DNA of 64,000 nt from Calothrix sp. PCC 7103 (GTDB taxonomy: Bacteria; Cyanobacteriota; Cyanobacteriia; Cyanobacteriales; Nostocaceae): the NCBI RefSeq assembly GCF_000331305.1, contig NZ_KB217478.1, positions 5,615,595 to 5,679,594 on the forward strand. The letters run 5' to 3'. A program made the position numbers and the translations under genes. This document shows, piece by piece, positions 62,886 to 64,000 of the stretch (its first letter is position 1; each line of letters opens with the position of its first letter). The notes under the pieces are model-generated. The model was given only the letters and a program-made list of their open reading frames with translations. It did no database searches and was not told the origin of the DNA.

Positions 62886-64000
62886 TCACTTCTTCACATC
62901 AGTCACACGCCAACTGAGCTTGAGATTAACCCAAAAGTTCCACAAAACCACCACTGCTATCGCAATTAATTTTGCCAGATACTCGTTGACCTTCAAAACG
63001 TTATAGAGCAAGTTTACTATTAAAGCTTGTAAAATCACTCCAGCCAAACAAATAACGTTGAATTTTAAAAATCTTTTTAAACGGGCGCCTTTTCCAGTTT
63101 GCCAACGTGAGATATCGCGGAATGTCCAAATATCATTCCATAGGAAGTTATTAATGATTGCCATTTCCGCCGAAAGTATAGTGCTGCGTGTCAGTCCTAG
63201 CTGGAAAATTTGCCGCAGTATATAAAATACCGTCAAATCTACTCCTAAACCGCTAAAACCAACTACGCCAAACCGCAAAAATCGACCAATCGGAAAGTTA
63301 AAACGTTTATTTATGCGTCCCAATTGTCCTGTAGTTAGACGCAAGCGGATTAAATGGCGTAGGTAATCTATATACTGTTTCCATGTGACTTTGCTTTCAC
63401 CTTCGACACGCTCGTTAAAAACATATCCTACTTCAGCAATTTCCTGAATATCACCTCGTCCAATTATTTCCAACAGTATTTTGTAACCAACCGGATGAAG
63501 TGTAATTTCAGCTATACTATCTCTCCGCACCATAAAATAGCCGCTCATTGGGTCAGACACTCTACCTAAAACCCCTGGTAAAATAATCAAACCTAATACT
63601 TGGGCGCCTCGTGATAAAAATCTTCTGACTACACTCCAACTGCTTACCCCACCTCCATCTACATGACGACTACCAACCGCTAAGTCGGCGCCTTCTTCGA
63701 CAGCACGTAGCAATTGCAACATCACATGCGGTGGATGCTGTAAATCTCCGTCGATAACTCCCAAAATACGTCCCTTTGCCACTTGCCAACCGCGAATTAC
63801 CGCTTGTGATAGTCCTCGTTCTCCAACTCGACGCATTACCCGTAATTGGGGGTATGAAGCCATTAAAGAAGCGGCAACCTCCCAAGTACCGTCAGGACTA
63901 TCATCATCTACAACAACTAGCTCGTAATCTCCATATATCGACGAATCGAGTAACTTCGTCAACACCTGTATAACGTTTGTTATATTGTCGCGCTCGTTAT
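62886..64000 (-). CDS. Dolichyl/polyprenyl-phosphate sugar synthase (GT2) fused to GtrA domain (5'-truncated)
   Basis: The frame is open to the window edge, reading NERDNI just before it, so the start is outside. The GT2 domain has VVDDDSPDGTWEVA and GVIDGDLQHPP (DxD-like) and WKQYIDYLRHLIRLR. From about 230 residues in, a four-helix GtrA domain follows (FGVVGFSGLGVDLTVFYILR, VLWNFWVNLKLSW). The combination makes polyprenyl-phosphate mannose or glucose on the cytoplasmic face and may help flip it. The adjacent GT39-type enzyme would use the product. An operon is likely (88 bp spacing with heptamer repeats). Confidence 0.9.
   Translation of the reverse strand, partial: NERDNITNVIQVLTKLLDSSIYGDYELVVVDDDSPDGTWEVAASLMASYPQLRVMRRVGERGLSQAVIRGWQVAKGRILGVIDGDLQHPPHVMLQLLRAVEEGADLAVGSRHVDGGGVSSWSVVRRFLSRGAQVLGLIILPGVLGRVSDPMSGYFMVRRDSIAEITLHPVGYKILLEIIGRGDIQEIAEVGYVFNERVEGESKVTWKQYIDYLRHLIRLRLTTGQLGRINKRFNFPIGRFLRFGVVGFSGLGVDLTVFYILRQIFQLGLTRSTILSAEMAIINNFLWNDIWTFRDISRWQTGKGARLKRFLKFNVICLAGVILQALIVNLLYNVLKVNEYLAKLIAIAVVVLWNFWVNLKLSWRVTDVKK

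Overview
The window is chromosomal DNA from a filamentous, probably heterocyst-forming (Nostocales-type) cyanobacterium. The evidence is photosynthetic housekeeping genes (phosphoribulokinase with both thioredoxin cysteines, ferredoxin-NADP reductase with a CpcD-type phycobilisome-linker domain, CRR6, a CAAD thylakoid protein, a UbiA prenyltransferase), several cyanobacteria-specific DUF proteins (DUF760, DUF3318), two SLH/OprB porins, a pair of coiled-coil genes resembling the filament proteins of multicellular cyanobacteria, and abundant short dispersed and heptameric repeats. GC content is about 40%. By hand count the palindrome GGCGCC occurs about 100 times (about 4 expected), the classical HIP1 octamer GCGATCGC is absent, and GATC is nearly absent (11 seen, about 230 expected).

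Layout. 1-9 kb: an M16 peptidase pair (active plus degenerate), a GT4 glycosyltransferase, a DUF2141 protein, a PG-binding/HEAT membrane protein, an EamA exporter, and an acyltransferase gene broken by a frameshift and by a 240-bp MITE with a 6-bp target duplication. 9-15 kb: a large secreted/outer-membrane protein gene with one in-frame TAA, exopolyphosphatase, UbiA, CRR6 and an unknown protein. 15.8-17.3 kb: ORF-poor, repeat-containing DNA. 17.3-31.5 kb: GT9, ispD, scpB, DUF760, a Deg/HtrA protease, a LysM-M23 endopeptidase, a hybrid-free histidine kinase, metK, prk, petH and hom. 31.6-39.3 kb: an SLH protein, CAAD, an unknown protein, PRC/DUF2382, WD40, KDPG aldolase, an L,D-transpeptidase and hisA.

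39.7-45.7 kb: two micro-proteins of 40 and 41 aa, two paralogous coiled-coil proteins (ZicK/ZacK-like candidates), then, divergently, a phosphate two-component system with PhoU (sphR-sphS-phoU). A perfect 12-bp dyad lies in the shared promoter region. 45.7-47.3 kb is ORF-poor. 47.3-52 kb: a Crp/Fnr-type regulator and two tandem iron-uptake-type porins sharing an identical 15-nt translation leader. 52-58 kb is an unstable region: a DUF3318 gene with a decayed second copy, a truncated HNH cassette between them, tandem DUF4351 remnants, MITE-like palindromic elements and a Uma2 nuclease. 56-64 kb: hydantoinase/oxoprolinase subunits B and A separated by a GNAT gene and a frameshifted small gene, then a GT39 membrane glycosyltransferase and a GT2-GtrA protein cut by the window end.

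Functional themes are carbon fixation and electron transport (prk, petH, CRR6, CAAD), envelope biogenesis (M16, GTs, HtrA, M23, YkuD, porins), and phosphate sensing next to cell-shape-type coiled-coil proteins. The most unusual signals are at the genome-language and repeat level: the GGCGCC/GATC skew, two identical 104-bp palindromic elements 41 kb apart in opposite orientation, and the same 28-nt hairpin core nested in unrelated outer inverted repeats. All counts were made by eye.
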